Of a stretch of DNA of 9,600 nucleotides, positions 1 to 8,388 are shown piece by piece; position 1 is the stretch's first letter, and each line of letters starts with the position of its first letter. Source of the stretch: an uncultured Sediminicola sp. (GTDB lineage Bacteria; Bacteroidota; Bacteroidia; Flavobacteriales; Flavobacteriaceae); the NCBI GenBank assembly GCA_938039345.1, contig CALHVB010000080.1, positions 1 through 9,600 on the forward strand. Reading direction: 5' to 3'. The translations under genes and the position numbers were made by a program. Under the pieces are notes generated by a model. That model worked only from the letters and a program-made list of their open reading frames with translations, searched no databases and was not told the DNA's origin.

Positions 1-2178
1 GAGAATATTAATACAGCCATGTACAGTGGTGATAATGTTTTAATGGTCTTAGAAGAAGGCACCACAGAACCAAGGTATTTTAGTCGTGATTTGATGTGCC
101 CTACTACTGGTATTTCATATCCTAACCCAGAACCCAATACATTTTCTTTCAATTCACCAAAAGGTATGTGCTCACATTGTAATGGTTTGGGGCATGTATA
201 TGAGGTAAATGAGCGAAAAATATTTCCGAACAAAAAACTATCGATTAAAGATGGTGGTATTGCTCCTTTAGGAGAATACAAAAAATCTTGGGCATTTAAA
301 CAAATAGAGGTAATTGCTCAGCGTTTTAACTTTGAGCTTACTACACCCATTGTTGATATTCCTGAAGAGGCTTTAGATATGATTCTTAACGGAGGTAACG
401 ATTCTTTTGAAATAGATTCTAAAACATTAGGTGTTAAAAGAAATTATAAAATAGATTACGAAGGTATTTCTAAATTTATAAAGAGTCAGTTTAACGAAGC
501 TGGTTCCACTTCTATAAAACGATGGGCAAAGGAGTATATGGATAAAATTGAATGTCCGTCTTGTGAAGGCTCTCGTTTAAAGAAAGAATCCCTTTATTTT
601 AAAGTCGATGGAAAAAATATTGCAGAACTCTCTAATCTAGATATTGTTGAATTGGCTACTTTTTTTAATGATTTAAATGCTAAAATTGATGGAAATCAAT
701 TAAAAATAGCCGAAGAAATTATTAAAGAAATAAAAAGTAGAATTCAGTTTTTATTAGATGTTGGTTTAGATTATTTATCATTAAACAGAAGTTCTAAATC
801 ACTTTCTGGTGGCGAAGCACAACGTATTCGTTTAGCAACTCAAATTGGCTCACAATTAGTAGGCGTATTATATATTTTAGATGAACCTAGTATTGGTCTA
901 CACCAAAGAGATAATGAAAGACTTATAAAATCATTAGAATCGCTTAGAGATATAGGAAATTCTGTTATTGTGGTAGAGCACGATAAAGATATGATAGAAC
1001 GTGCAGACCATGTTATAGATATTGGTCCAAAAGCAGGAAAACATGGTGGTAATATTATTTCTGAAGGAAATCCTAAAGATTTAAAAAAACACAACACACT
1101 TACCGCAGACTATATTACAGGTAAAAAAGAAATTGAAGTTCCAAGTAAGCGTAGAAAAGGAAATAGTAAAAGCCTTAAATTAACGGGCTGTACAGGAAAT
1201 AATTTAAAAAATGTTTCTATAGAAATTCCGTTAGGTAAAATGATAGGTGTTACAGGAGTTTCGGGCAGTGGAAAATCTACCTTAATTAACGAAACACTAT
1301 ATCCTATTATGAACGCTCATTATTTTAATGGCGTAAAAAAACCAATGCCTTACAAAAAAATTACAGGTTTAGAGCATATAGATAAAGTTATAGATATTAA
1401 CCAATCTCCTATCGGCAGAACACCACGTTCTAACCCAGCAACTTATACCGGTTTATTTGGCGAGGTAAGAGCCCTATTTGCTAAAACACCAGAAGCTGCA
1501 ATTAGAGGTTACAAACCTGGTAGATTTAGTTTTAATGTTGTTGGTGGTCGTTGTGAAACGTGCCAAGGTGGTGGATTGCGAGTAATAGAAATGAATTTTT
1601 TACCAGATGTTTATGTAGAGTGCGAAACCTGTAACGGTAAAAGGTTTAATAGAGAAACACTAGAAATTCGTTACAAAGGTAAATCTATTGCAGATGTGTT
1701 AGAAATGACCATAAATGAAGCTGTTCCTTTCTTTGAAAACATTCCTAAAATTCATCGTAAAATTAAAACATTACAAGATGTAGGTCTAGGCTATATTTCA
1801 TTAGGACAACAATCTACTACACTATCTGGGGGAGAAGCCCAACGAATAAAACTAGCTACTGAACTATCTAAAAGAGATACAGGTAATACTTTTTATATAT
1901 TAGATGAACCTACTACCGGACTTCATTTTGAAGATATTCGTGTTTTAATGGAAGTTTTAAATATATTAGTAGACAAAGGGAATACTGTTTTAGTCATAGA
2001 GCACAATATGGATGTTATTAAAATGGTAGATCATATTATAGATATAGGATACGAAGGTGGCCGTGGTGGCGGTATGGTGGTATCCAAAGGAACTCCAGAA
2101 CAAGTAGCAAAAGATAAAAAAAGTTATACCGCTAAATTTTTAAAAAAAGAGTTAAAACAATTAGCAGTAAACAATTAA
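1..2178 (+). CDS. uvrA: Excinuclease ABC subunit A (UvrA), 5'-truncated by window edge
   Basis: UvrA is the DNA damage-sensing ATPase of nucleotide excision repair. It acts as a dimer in the cytoplasm, loads UvrB at lesions and then leaves. The frame is open from base 1, so the ATG at 19 is internal. About 725 residues are visible of a family length near 940; the first Walker A and the UvrB-binding region lie mostly upstream. Visible in order: N-terminal zinc module (97-180), first ABC signature LSGGEAQ (802-822) with Walker B LDEP (877-888), second Walker A GVSGSGKST (1255-1281), C-terminal zinc module C-x2-C-x19-C-x2-C (1552-1632), second LSGGEAQ (1822-1842) and LDEP (1900-1911). Both signature/Walker B pairs are intact, so the enzyme should be active. 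The N-terminal zinc module reads CPTT where many UvrA proteins have CPxC, leaving three of four cysteines. Ends at TAA, 61 bases before the LOG gene. Confidence 0.98.
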   Translation, partial: ENINTAMYSGDNVLMVLEEGTTEPRYFSRDLMCPTTGISYPNPEPNTFSFNSPKGMCSHCNGLGHVYEVNERKIFPNKKLSIKDGGIAPLGEYKKSWAFKQIEVIAQRFNFELTTPIVDIPEEALDMILNGGNDSFEIDSKTLGVKRNYKIDYEGISKFIKSQFNEAGSTSIKRWAKEYMDKIECPSCEGSRLKKESLYFKVDGKNIAELSNLDIVELATFFNDLNAKIDGNQLKIAEEIIKEIKSRIQFLLDVGLDYLSLNRSSKSLSGGEAQRIRLATQIGSQLVGVLYILDEPSIGLHQRDNERLIKSLESLRDIGNSVIVVEHDKDMIERADHVIDIGPKAGKHGGNIISEGNPKDLKKHNTLTADYITGKKEIEVPSKRRKGNSKSLKLTGCTGNNLKNVSIEIPLGKMIGVTGVSGSGKSTLINETLYPIMNAHYFNGVKKPMPYKKITGLEHIDKVIDINQSPIGRTPRSNPATYTGLFGEVRALFAKTPEAAIRGYKPGRFSFNVVGGRCETCQGGGLRVIEMNFLPDVYVECETCNGKRFNRETLEIRYKGKSIADVLEMTINEAVPFFENIPKIHRKIKTLQDVGLGYISLGQQSTTLSGGEAQRIKLATELSKRDTGNTFYILDEPTTGLHFEDIRVLMEVLNILVDKGNTVLVIEHNMDVIKMVDHIIDIGYEGGRGGGMVVSKGTPEQVAKDKKSYTAKFLKKELKQLAVNN

Positions 2179-2239
2179 AGGCTTACAAACGTATAGCTAT
2201 AAAATAAATTAGACATAAAAAGATTAAAAAATATATAGA

Positions 2240-2929
2240 ATGAGAAAAGAACAACACCATAAAGGTTGGAACGAAATAAAAACAAACGATTCATGGGCTT
2301 TATTTAAAATCATGGGTGAATTTGTAAACGGTTTTGAAAAAATGAGTGCTATTGGTCCATGCGTATCCATTTTTGGTTCTGCCCGTACGAAAGAAGATGA
2401 TCCTTATTACGAATTAGCTGTAAATACTGCTAAAAGTATAGCAGAAGCTGGTTATGGTGTTATTACTGGTGGTGGTCCAGGTATTATGGAAGCTGGTAAT
2501 AGAGGAGCAAATTTAGCAGGAGGTACTTCTGTTGGGTTAAATATAGATTTACCTTTTGAGCAGCACGACAATCCTTATATAGATAGTGATAAGAGCATAG
2601 ATTTTGATTATTTTTTCGTTAGAAAAGTAATGTTCGTTAAATACTCTCAAGGTTTTGTAGTAATGCCAGGCGGATTTGGAACTTTAGATGAACTTTTTGA
2701 AGCTATTACATTAATACAAACCCACAAAATTGAAAAATTCCCAATAATATTAGTAGGAACTAAGTTTTGGTCTGGCTTAATAGACTGGATAAAAAACACC
2801 ATGTTAGAAGCTGGTAATATAAGCCCTAAAGACCTAGATTTAATTAAAATTGTAGATACAGAAACAGAAGTTGTAGAAATTATTGACGCCTTTTATAAAG
2901 GAGGTAACAATCTAAGCCCTAATTTCTAA
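2240..2929 (+). CDS. LOG/TIGR00730-family Rossmann-fold protein (putative nucleoside 5'-monophosphate phosphoribohydrolase)
   Basis: This 229-residue cytoplasmic protein belongs to the family once annotated as lysine decarboxylase. Characterised members (plant LOG, bacterial homologues) split cytokinin nucleotides or other nucleoside monophosphates into base and ribose 5-phosphate. Seen here: a glycine-rich nucleotide-binding segment GGGPGIMEAGNRGA (residues 77-90), an Arg-Lys pair R128-K129 where the family has its conserved arginine, and the signature PGGFGTLDE (143-151) followed by LFE, which supplies the catalytic glutamate. The motifs are complete, so activity is likely; the natural substrate cannot be read from sequence. 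The start is an ATG preceded by a very A-rich leader with no Shine-Dalgarno, as is common in Bacteroidetes. I see no TAnnTTTG box in the 61-base gap after uvrA, so read-through from uvrA is possible. The next gene starts 11 bases after its stop codon. Confidence 0.93.
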   Translation: MRKEQHHKGWNEIKTNDSWALFKIMGEFVNGFEKMSAIGPCVSIFGSARTKEDDPYYELAVNTAKSIAEAGYGVITGGGPGIMEAGNRGANLAGGTSVGLNIDLPFEQHDNPYIDSDKSIDFDYFFVRKVMFVKYSQGFVVMPGGFGTLDELFEAITLIQTHKIEKFPIILVGTKFWSGLIDWIKNTMLEAGNISPKDLDLIKIVDTETEVVEIIDAFYKGGNNLSPNF

Positions 2930-2940
2930 ACAAATCTCTT

Positions 2941-5787
2941 TTGGTTAAAAAAACGTTATTTTATTTTTTAATAGGCTCTCTGGTACTTTTTAATATTAAA
3001 GTATACAGTCAGCATGCTAATGTTATTACTGCCATATTAAATGATGCACGCAAAGAAATATCAGTACAGCAAGAATTCGAATATAAGAATACATCTAACG
3101 ATACTTTAACCTCTATTTACTTTAATGACTGGGCAAATGCGTATGCTAATAAAAATACAGCTTTAGCAAAACGTTTTGAACGAGAGTTTAAAAAAAGTCT
3201 ACATTTAGCAAAAGAAAAAGAAAGAGGAAATACTACAATTATTAGTGCTGTTGATGAAAATCATTTTGGACTTAAATGGGAGCGAACAAAAGAAAGCGAT
3301 CTTATTAAAATTATATTAGGCTCTCCTCTAGCTCCTAATGAAAGTTTTAAAGTTTTTATTACCTATACTATTAAATTACCTTCCAATAAATTTACAGTAT
3401 ATGGATATGCAAATAATGGTAGTTATTATCTAAAAGACTGGTATTTGACTCCATCTGTATATCTTGGTAATAAAAAATGGGAACTCTATTCTAATAAAAA
3501 CTTAGAAGATTTACATACAGAAATTACAAATACAATCATAAATTTTACCTATCCCAATAAACTACATTTAGCTAGTAATTTTAATAATACAGATACTAGC
3601 GAATCATCTAAAAAACAAAAAGTTAGTAATTTAGAAGGCATCAAAAGAAAAAATTGTGAAATTATATTAACTCCTATAAAAAAATTCACAAAACATATAA
3701 CGCCCCATTTAACAGTTATCTCTGATTTAGATACTAAAAAATATGATGATATTTCTAAAGGGATATCAATTATAAAAGTTACAAAGTATATAAAAGAAAA
3801 TTTAGGTAAATATCCTCATGAACACTTACTTGTTAGTCAATTAGATTACCACAAAAATCCATTATATGGGCTAAACCAATTACCGTCATTCATAAGACCT
3901 TATGAACCTCAGTTTCAATTTGAAATGATGTTTTTGAAAACCGCTTTAGATGCTTATATAAAAGAAACACTTTACATAAACCCACGAAAAGACAGGTGGA
4001 TAACTGATGCTATCCAAAATTATTTAATGATTAAATATGTAGATATTCACTACCCAAAACAAAAACTTTTAGGAAAATTATCTAACATATGGGGATTAAA
4101 AAGCTGGAATTTAGCAAAATTAGATTTTAACGAGCAGTATCCGTTACTCTCTATGTTAATGGCTCGTAAAAACGCTGACCAATCGTTAACAACATCTAAC
4201 GATTCTCTTTTAAAGTTTAATCAAAAAATTTCTAACAGATACAAAGCTGGCTTGGGCTTAGCCTATTTAGCAGATTATATTGGGCCAGAAAATATAGATA
4301 AAAGCATTAAAACATTTTACAAAGACTATAATTTAAAAAAGACTAGCCCGAAAAACTTTGAAAATACTATTAAAAAATCTACAGAAAAAGACATTAATTG
4401 GTTTTTTAATGAATATGTTTCTAGTGAAAATAAAATAGATTTTAAAATAAAAAAAGTAGTAAAACAAGAAGATTCTCTTATTGTAACCATAAAAAACAAA
4501 CAAAAGACCAACGTACCAATATCTATGTTTGGGCTAAGTAAAGACTCTGTTGTTTCTAAATACTGGCTTTCTAATATTGTAAAAGAAAAAACATTTACTA
4601 TCCCAAGAAATGGAGAAAAAAAATTAGTCCTAAATTATAATCAAAAAATACCAGAAGTAAATCAACGAGACAATTGGAAATCTATTAATGGCTTTTTCTC
4701 TGGAAATAAAAAATTAAAATTTCAGTTTTTTCAAGATGTAGAGAACCCTTATTATAATCAAGTATTTTACGTTCCTATAGCTGGTTTTAACATATATGAT
4801 GGTTTAACATTGGGAATGCGTTTACACAATAAAACGTTTTTACAAAGACCTTTTATTTTTGATTTTAATCCATCTTATGCATCAAAAGAAAAAGCTTTAG
4901 TTGGTAATGGTAAATTTAATTACAGAAAATTTCATAATAAAACAGGATTATATGTTTCTAATTATGCGCTTTCTGTTTCCTCTTCTCATTTTCAAACAAA
5001 CTCAAGAGTTATAAGTTTTACCCCCTCTTTTAGTTTGGGTTGGAGACCAGACTATTTATTATCAAACAAGAGACAATTCTTATCTTTTAGATATATAAAC
5101 ATATTTAGAGACCTCGATAATGCAGTAATAGAAGATGTAGAAACTCCGCCAGATTATAGTGTTTTTAATGCCCGTTACACAAATTCTAACCGTGGTATTA
5201 TTAACTATTTCTCATGGAATGTAGATGGGCAAATAGCCGATAAATTTTCTAAAGTATCTTTTAACTTAGAATACCGTAAACTTTTTGAAAACAATAGACA
5301 ATTAAACTTACGTTTTTACGCAGGAAAATTTATTACAAATAAAACAAAATCTGATTTCTTTAATTTTGGCTTAGACAGACCAAAAGATTATCTTTTTGAT
5401 TATAATTTTATTGGTAGATCAGAAGATACCGGTATATATAGTCAACAAATAATAATTGCAGAAGGTGGCTTTAAATCAAAATTAGATGAACAATATAGAT
5501 TTTCTAATGATTGGATTGCTACTACAAATGCAAGTTTTAATTTATGGCGTTGGATAGAGCTTTACGGAGATATTGGAGTTGTAAAAAACAAGGAACTAAA
5601 CGCTAAATTTGTATACGACTCTGGCATACGATTAAATTTATTAACCGATTATTTTGAACTCTACTTCCCTGTATATTCAAATAATGGTTGGGAAATAGCA
5701 CAGCAAAATTACGATGAAAGAATACGTTTTATTGTTACTTTAAGTCCAAAAACACTTATCGGCTTATTTTCAAGAAAATGGTTTTAA
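2941..5787 (+). CDS. Exported M1-peptidase-like protein lacking the zinc site, with C-terminal outer-membrane beta-barrel
   Basis: A 948-residue protein. The start is TTG: the frame is closed by a stop at 2920, no ATG precedes it, and the first internal Met is residue 329. TTG also gives a clean Sec signal peptide (KK, hydrophobic residues 5-19, V-Y-S|Q at 21-24). Residues 24 to about 190 resemble the N-terminal beta-sandwich of M1 aminopeptidases, including W-A-N-A-Y at 64-68. Residues about 270-470 resemble the catalytic domain, but where HExxH belongs the sequence is LKTAL (332-336), and the W-L-x-E position reads WITD (353-356). The GAMEN strand is replaced by YGLNQLPSF (309-317). All zinc ligands and the catalytic Glu are therefore missing. 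From about 600 to the end, alternating aromatic/polar strands and a terminal Phe suggest an outer-membrane barrel. Many database entries would call it a metalloprotease. I infer a non-catalytic periplasmic domain on a barrel; its function is unknown. Probably co-transcribed with the LOG gene. Confidence 0.75.
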   Translation: MVKKTLFYFLIGSLVLFNIKVYSQHANVITAILNDARKEISVQQEFEYKNTSNDTLTSIYFNDWANAYANKNTALAKRFEREFKKSLHLAKEKERGNTTIISAVDENHFGLKWERTKESDLIKIILGSPLAPNESFKVFITYTIKLPSNKFTVYGYANNGSYYLKDWYLTPSVYLGNKKWELYSNKNLEDLHTEITNTIINFTYPNKLHLASNFNNTDTSESSKKQKVSNLEGIKRKNCEIILTPIKKFTKHITPHLTVISDLDTKKYDDISKGISIIKVTKYIKENLGKYPHEHLLVSQLDYHKNPLYGLNQLPSFIRPYEPQFQFEMMFLKTALDAYIKETLYINPRKDRWITDAIQNYLMIKYVDIHYPKQKLLGKLSNIWGLKSWNLAKLDFNEQYPLLSMLMARKNADQSLTTSNDSLLKFNQKISNRYKAGLGLAYLADYIGPENIDKSIKTFYKDYNLKKTSPKNFENTIKKSTEKDINWFFNEYVSSENKIDFKIKKVVKQEDSLIVTIKNKQKTNVPISMFGLSKDSVVSKYWLSNIVKEKTFTIPRNGEKKLVLNYNQKIPEVNQRDNWKSINGFFSGNKKLKFQFFQDVENPYYNQVFYVPIAGFNIYDGLTLGMRLHNKTFLQRPFIFDFNPSYASKEKALVGNGKFNYRKFHNKTGLYVSNYALSVSSSHFQTNSRVISFTPSFSLGWRPDYLLSNKRQFLSFRYINIFRDLDNAVIEDVETPPDYSVFNARYTNSNRGIINYFSWNVDGQIADKFSKVSFNLEYRKLFENNRQLNLRFYAGKFITNKTKSDFFNFGLDRPKDYLFDYNFIGRSEDTGIYSQQIIIAEGGFKSKLDEQYRFSNDWIATTNASFNLWRWIELYGDIGVVKNKELNAKFVYDSGIRLNLLTDYFELYFPVYSNNGWEIAQQNYDERIRFIVTLSPKTLIGLFSRKWF

Positions 5788-5789
5788 CC

Positions 5790-5804
5790 AAAAGCAGTCT
5801 TTTT
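5790..5804 (+). terminator. Weak hairpin after the M1-like gene
   Basis: Three bases after the TAA there is a 5-bp stem, AAAAG pairing with CTTTT around a CAGT loop, running into a T-rich stretch. It sits where a terminator would be expected, between the M1-like gene and a gene with its own promoter. The stem has only one G-C pair, so it may be chance in such AT-rich DNA. Confidence 0.2.
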
Positions 5805-5880
5805 CTTTCAATTATATCTTATATATTTTTAATTTAATCTTTATTTAAGAGACTTTTAATAGAATAGTCGTTTTTTTAGA

Positions 5881-5911
5881 TTGCAAAAGCCACTCTATTT
5901 TGATATTTTTG
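5881..5911 (+). promoter_or_regulatory. Bacteroidetes sigma-A-type promoter for the E1 gene
   Basis: TTG at 5881-5883 is followed by exactly 20 bases and then TATTTTTG at 5904-5911, a full match to the Bacteroidetes -33 (TTG) / -7 (TAnnTTTG) consensus. Transcription should begin near 5916-5919, leaving about 13-16 untranslated bases before the ATG at 5932. The same TTG could be mistaken for a start codon in frame with the E1 gene; its role as the -33 box argues against that. The gap 5788-5880 shows nothing else I can support. Confidence 0.65.
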
Positions 5912-5931
5912 TGGAAAACGCACTACCTTTA

Positions 5932-8343
5932 ATGAAAAGCACTCCTAAAACTAGTAATGACATTTCTTTTAATGATTTTAAAAACCAAATTCTTAAAGAT
6001 TATAAGATTGCTGTTACAAGTAGAGAATGTAGCTTACTAGGAAGAAGAGAAGTTTTAACCGGTAAAGCTAAGTTCGGAATTTTTGGAGACGGAAAAGAAT
6101 TGCCTCAATTGGCAATGGCGCGTTCTTTTAAAGATGGTGATTTTAGAAGTGGTTACTACAGAGACCAAACCTTTATGATGGCTTTAGATTTACTTAGCCC
6201 TAAAGACATTTTTCATAGTTTATATGCTACTACAGATATAGAAAAAGAACCTATGAGTGCTGGTAGACAAATGGGTGCTCACTACAGTACACATAGTGTT
6301 AATGAAGATGGAAGCTGGAAAAACTTAATGCAGCAAAAAAACAGTAGTTCCGATATTTCTTGTACTGCAGGTCAAATGCCTCGTTTGGTTGGTTTAGCAC
6401 AGGCATCTAAAATGTATCGCCATTTAAAAAATTTAAATTCAGAAAAATTCTCTAATAATGGTAATGAGGTTGCCTGGGGAACTATTGGTAATGCAAGTAC
6501 CAGTGAAGGACTTTTCTTTGAAGCCATAAACGCTGCTGGTGTTATGCAAATACCTATGGTTACTAGTATATGGGACGATGGGTATGGAATTTCTGTAGGA
6601 GCAGAACATCAAACTACCAAAGAAGATATCTCTAAAATACTAGAAGGTTTTCAAAGAAATGAAGATGAAAAAGGTATAGAAATATTAAAAGTGAGCGGTT
6701 GGGATTATACTGCGCTTATACATGCCTATGAAAATGCAGCTGACATTGCTAGAGAAGAGCATGTTCCTGTATTAATTCATGTAACAGAGCTAACACAACC
6801 ACAAGGGCATTCTTCTTCTGGTTCTCACGAAAGGTATAAAAGTAAAGATCGCTTAGAATGGGAAAAGGAAAATGATTGTAATAAGCGTTTTAGAGAATGG
6901 ATTATAGCAAATGGCATTTTTACAGAGGAAGAGCTTAAAGAAATGGAGACTTCTATAAAAAAAGAAGTTAGAAATGCTAAAAATGAAGCTTGGAAAGAAT
7001 ATATTGAGCCTATAAAGCAAGAAAAAAGCAAAGTACTTAATTTACTTGATAATATTGCTAAACAAAGTTCAAACAAGGCTTTTATTCTAAAAATTAAAAG
7101 CGAACTTCTTGCTATAAAAGAACCTTTAAAAAAAGATATTTTATCAAAAGCACGCAAAGCCTTAAGATACTTATTAGACAATAATACGCCTGAGAAATTA
7201 GCATTACAACATTGGATTACACAGTATATTAATACAACCCAGCCAAAATATAGTGCTATGTTGTATAATGATTTACCTAGTAAAGCTACAAACATTGCAG
7301 AAGTTAAACCTGTTTATGACAATAATCCAGAAAAAATTGATGGTAGAATTATATTAAGAGATAATTTTGATAAAATTCTAGATACTACACCAGAAGTTAT
7401 CATCTTTGGAGAAGATAGCGGAAATATTGGTGATGTAAACCAAGGTTTAGAAGGACTCCAGAAAAAATATGGAGAATTAAGAGTTGCAGATACTGGCATA
7501 CGAGAAGTAACTATTATTGGGCAAGGAACAGGTATGGCGTTAAGAGGTTTACGACCAATTGCTGAAATACAATATTTAGATTATATATTATATGCTATAC
7601 AAACATTAAGTGATGATTTAGCAAGTTTACGATACCGAACAGCAGGAAAACAAAAAGCACCACTAATTATAAGAACCCGTGGGCACCGTTTAGAAGGCAT
7701 ATGGCATTCTGGTTCGCAAATGGGTGGCTTAATACACTTATTAAGAGGTATTTATATATTAGCTCCTCGTAACATGACGCAAGCAGCTGGTTTTTACAAT
7801 ACACTATTAAAGAGTGATGAACCTGCCTTAATAATAGAAAGCTTAAATGGGTATCGTATAAAAGAAGATAAGCCAAACAATTATGGGGAATTCTGTACTC
7901 CCATTGGAAAAGTAGAAACAATAAAACAAGGACAAGATATTACTGTAGTATCATATGGCTCTACACTTAGGATTGTAACACAAGTAGCACAAGAATTAAA
8001 AGAAGTAGGTATTGATGCTGAAATAATTGATGCCCAAAGTTTACTCCCTTTTGATATTCATCATGATGTTGTAAAAAGTGTACAAAAAACAAACCGTCTT
8101 TTAATTGTAGATGAAGATATGCCAGGTGGTTGTTCTGCTTATCTTTTACAAGAAATTATAGAAAACCAAGGCGCGTATAAGTATTTAGATAGTGCTCCGC
8201 AAACTTTAACTGCAAAAGCGCACAGACCTGCATATGGTACCGATGGAGATTATTTTTCTAAACCAAATACTGAAGATATATTCGAGAAAATATATCATAT
8301 GATACACGAGTCTAACCCAACAGATTACCCTAAGTTGCGATAG
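5932..8343 (+). CDS. 2-oxo acid dehydrogenase E1 component, alpha and beta subunits fused (branched-chain type likely)
   Basis: This thiamine diphosphate enzyme decarboxylates a 2-oxo acid and passes the acyl group to the lipoyl arm of an E2 partner. From the ATG it is 803 residues, with E1alpha and E1beta in one chain. The alpha part (about 1-320) has GRQMGAHYS (111-119) and the cofactor/Mg region GNASTSEG (186-193) to WDDG (214-217). A charged helical stretch (about 330-450) links it to the beta part (about 465-803), which has FGED (492-495) with the expected catalytic Glu494, HSGSQ (592-596) and a transketolase C-terminal domain. The substrate is inferred by family resemblance to 2-oxoisovalerate dehydrogenase; pyruvate is not excluded. 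The usual GDG...NN metal motif reads GN...DD here. An upstream in-frame TTG (5881) would add 17 residues, but it forms the -33 promoter box, so I choose ATG 5932. No E2 or E3 gene is nearby, so they must be encoded elsewhere. Confidence 0.92.
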   Translation: MKSTPKTSNDISFNDFKNQILKDYKIAVTSRECSLLGRREVLTGKAKFGIFGDGKELPQLAMARSFKDGDFRSGYYRDQTFMMALDLLSPKDIFHSLYATTDIEKEPMSAGRQMGAHYSTHSVNEDGSWKNLMQQKNSSSDISCTAGQMPRLVGLAQASKMYRHLKNLNSEKFSNNGNEVAWGTIGNASTSEGLFFEAINAAGVMQIPMVTSIWDDGYGISVGAEHQTTKEDISKILEGFQRNEDEKGIEILKVSGWDYTALIHAYENAADIAREEHVPVLIHVTELTQPQGHSSSGSHERYKSKDRLEWEKENDCNKRFREWIIANGIFTEEELKEMETSIKKEVRNAKNEAWKEYIEPIKQEKSKVLNLLDNIAKQSSNKAFILKIKSELLAIKEPLKKDILSKARKALRYLLDNNTPEKLALQHWITQYINTTQPKYSAMLYNDLPSKATNIAEVKPVYDNNPEKIDGRIILRDNFDKILDTTPEVIIFGEDSGNIGDVNQGLEGLQKKYGELRVADTGIREVTIIGQGTGMALRGLRPIAEIQYLDYILYAIQTLSDDLASLRYRTAGKQKAPLIIRTRGHRLEGIWHSGSQMGGLIHLLRGIYILAPRNMTQAAGFYNTLLKSDEPALIIESLNGYRIKEDKPNNYGEFCTPIGKVETIKQGQDITVVSYGSTLRIVTQVAQELKEVGIDAEIIDAQSLLPFDIHHDVVKSVQKTNRLLIVDEDMPGGCSAYLLQEIIENQGAYKYLDSAPQTLTAKAHRPAYGTDGDYFSKPNTEDIFEKIYHMIHESNPTDYPKLR

Positions 8344-8388
8344 ACAAACATTTTGTTAGGTTTATAACAGAAATCAATAAATATTTTT

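Noticed and set aside
3931..4023. An active M1 zinc aminopeptidase.
   Set aside because: No HExxH exists anywhere in the expected region; residues at all three ligand positions and the catalytic Glu are non-functional types (L332, K333, L336, D356).
4741..5787. A true Omp85/BamA-type barrel on the M1-like protein.
   Set aside because: The late strand D-S-G-I-R-L-N-L-L is suggestive, but I cannot find the conserved VRGY-type loop 6 motif, and the region in front does not read as POTRA domains. Only a general barrel call is supported.
5780..5791. Palindrome-like TGGTT-TT-AACCA at the end of the barrel gene.
   Set aside because: The loop would be only two bases, leaving a usable stem of three or four pairs; it is also constrained by the last codons of the gene.
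6825..7295. A 156-codon open frame on the minus strand within the E1 gene.
   Set aside because: It lies opposite the helical linker of E1, has no recognisable domain, and its hydrophobic, Ser/Phe-rich composition is what the complement of Lys/Glu/Asn-rich AT-poor-stop coding sequence gives. Treated as a shadow frame, as are the shorter antisense frames at 840-1097, 4326-4511, 7314-7499, 7667-7921 and 8330-8551.
8344..8356. Hairpin ACAAA-CAT-TTTGT just after the E1 stop as a terminator.
   Set aside because: The stem is 5 bp with one G-C pair and a 3-base loop, and no T-run follows it.
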